A stretch of 14,509 nucleotides of DNA from DATHTC01 sp035456465. Its GTDB lineage: Bacteria > Actinomycetota > Thermoleophilia > Gaiellales > Gaiellaceae. The notes beneath the pieces were generated by a model, which saw nothing but the letters and a program-made list of their open reading frames with translations, searched no databases and had not been told where the DNA came from. The position numbers and the translations under genes are program-made. The DNA lies in assembly GCA_035456465.1 (NCBI GenBank), contig DATIDD010000041.1:1-14509 (forward strand). The letters run 5' to 3'. Shown here one piece after another: positions 14,495 to 14,509 of the stretch (positions within the stretch are counted from its first letter, which is position 1; each line of letters starts with the position of its first letter).

Positions 14495-14509
14495 CGTTCT
14501 CGGTGCAAG

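Overview
The window is dense, GC-rich bacterial DNA (roughly 70% G+C by eye) with short intergenic gaps, many GTG starts and hairpin terminators without U-tracts. This points to a high-GC Gram-positive bacterium (Actinomycetota). The small 'MFATIRRYDG' ABM-like protein and the paa gene order fit a Thermoleophilia/Gaiella-type lineage, but that finer placement is only inference. No tRNA, rRNA, CRISPR array, insertion sequence or phage gene was seen, and no stretch above about 210 bases lacks a gene.

Left third (1-7410, + strand): a potassium-uptake operon, kdpA-kdpB-kdpC-kdpD-kdpE. kdpA is cut by the window edge, so the 'ATG' at 9 is an internal Met and not the start. KdpABC is the high-affinity K+ pump, and KdpD/KdpE is the sensor kinase and response regulator that control it. 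kdpA/kdpB and kdpD/kdpE share 4-base GTGA overlaps, kdpB/kdpC abut, and kdpC/kdpD are 9 bases apart. All five are therefore probably one transcript.

Middle (7411-9644): a minus-strand PrmC/HemK-like methyltransferase lacking the usual N-terminal domain; a SnoaL/NTF2-like protein; a 102-aa ABM-like (dimeric alpha/beta-barrel) protein with a recognisable promoter, a long leader holding a 26-base inverted repeat, and a strong hairpin right after its stop; and an 85-aa two-helix membrane protein.

Right (9645-12645): a minus-strand paaA-paaB-paaC-paaD operon for the phenylacetyl-CoA epoxidase (ring 1,2-epoxidase). Every junction is a GTGA overlap. A divergent TetR-family regulator reads away from it. 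The shared 139-base intergenic region holds the site CGAACGATCGTTAG, which fits the operator consensus I recall for the phenylacetyl-CoA-responsive repressor PaaR of Thermus thermophilus. The reductase gene paaE is not here, because a strong hairpin follows paaD. The most interesting observation is that PaaC, the non-catalytic subunit in E. coli, carries what looks like a complete six-residue di-iron ligand set (E15, E45, H48, E101, E130, H133), with spacings close to those of the catalytic PaaA in the same operon.

Right edge (12696-14417, minus strand): a secreted subtilisin-like S8 peptidase with propeptide and full Asp/His/Ser triad. Its start is better placed at a GTG behind a strong ribosome binding site than at the upstream ATG.
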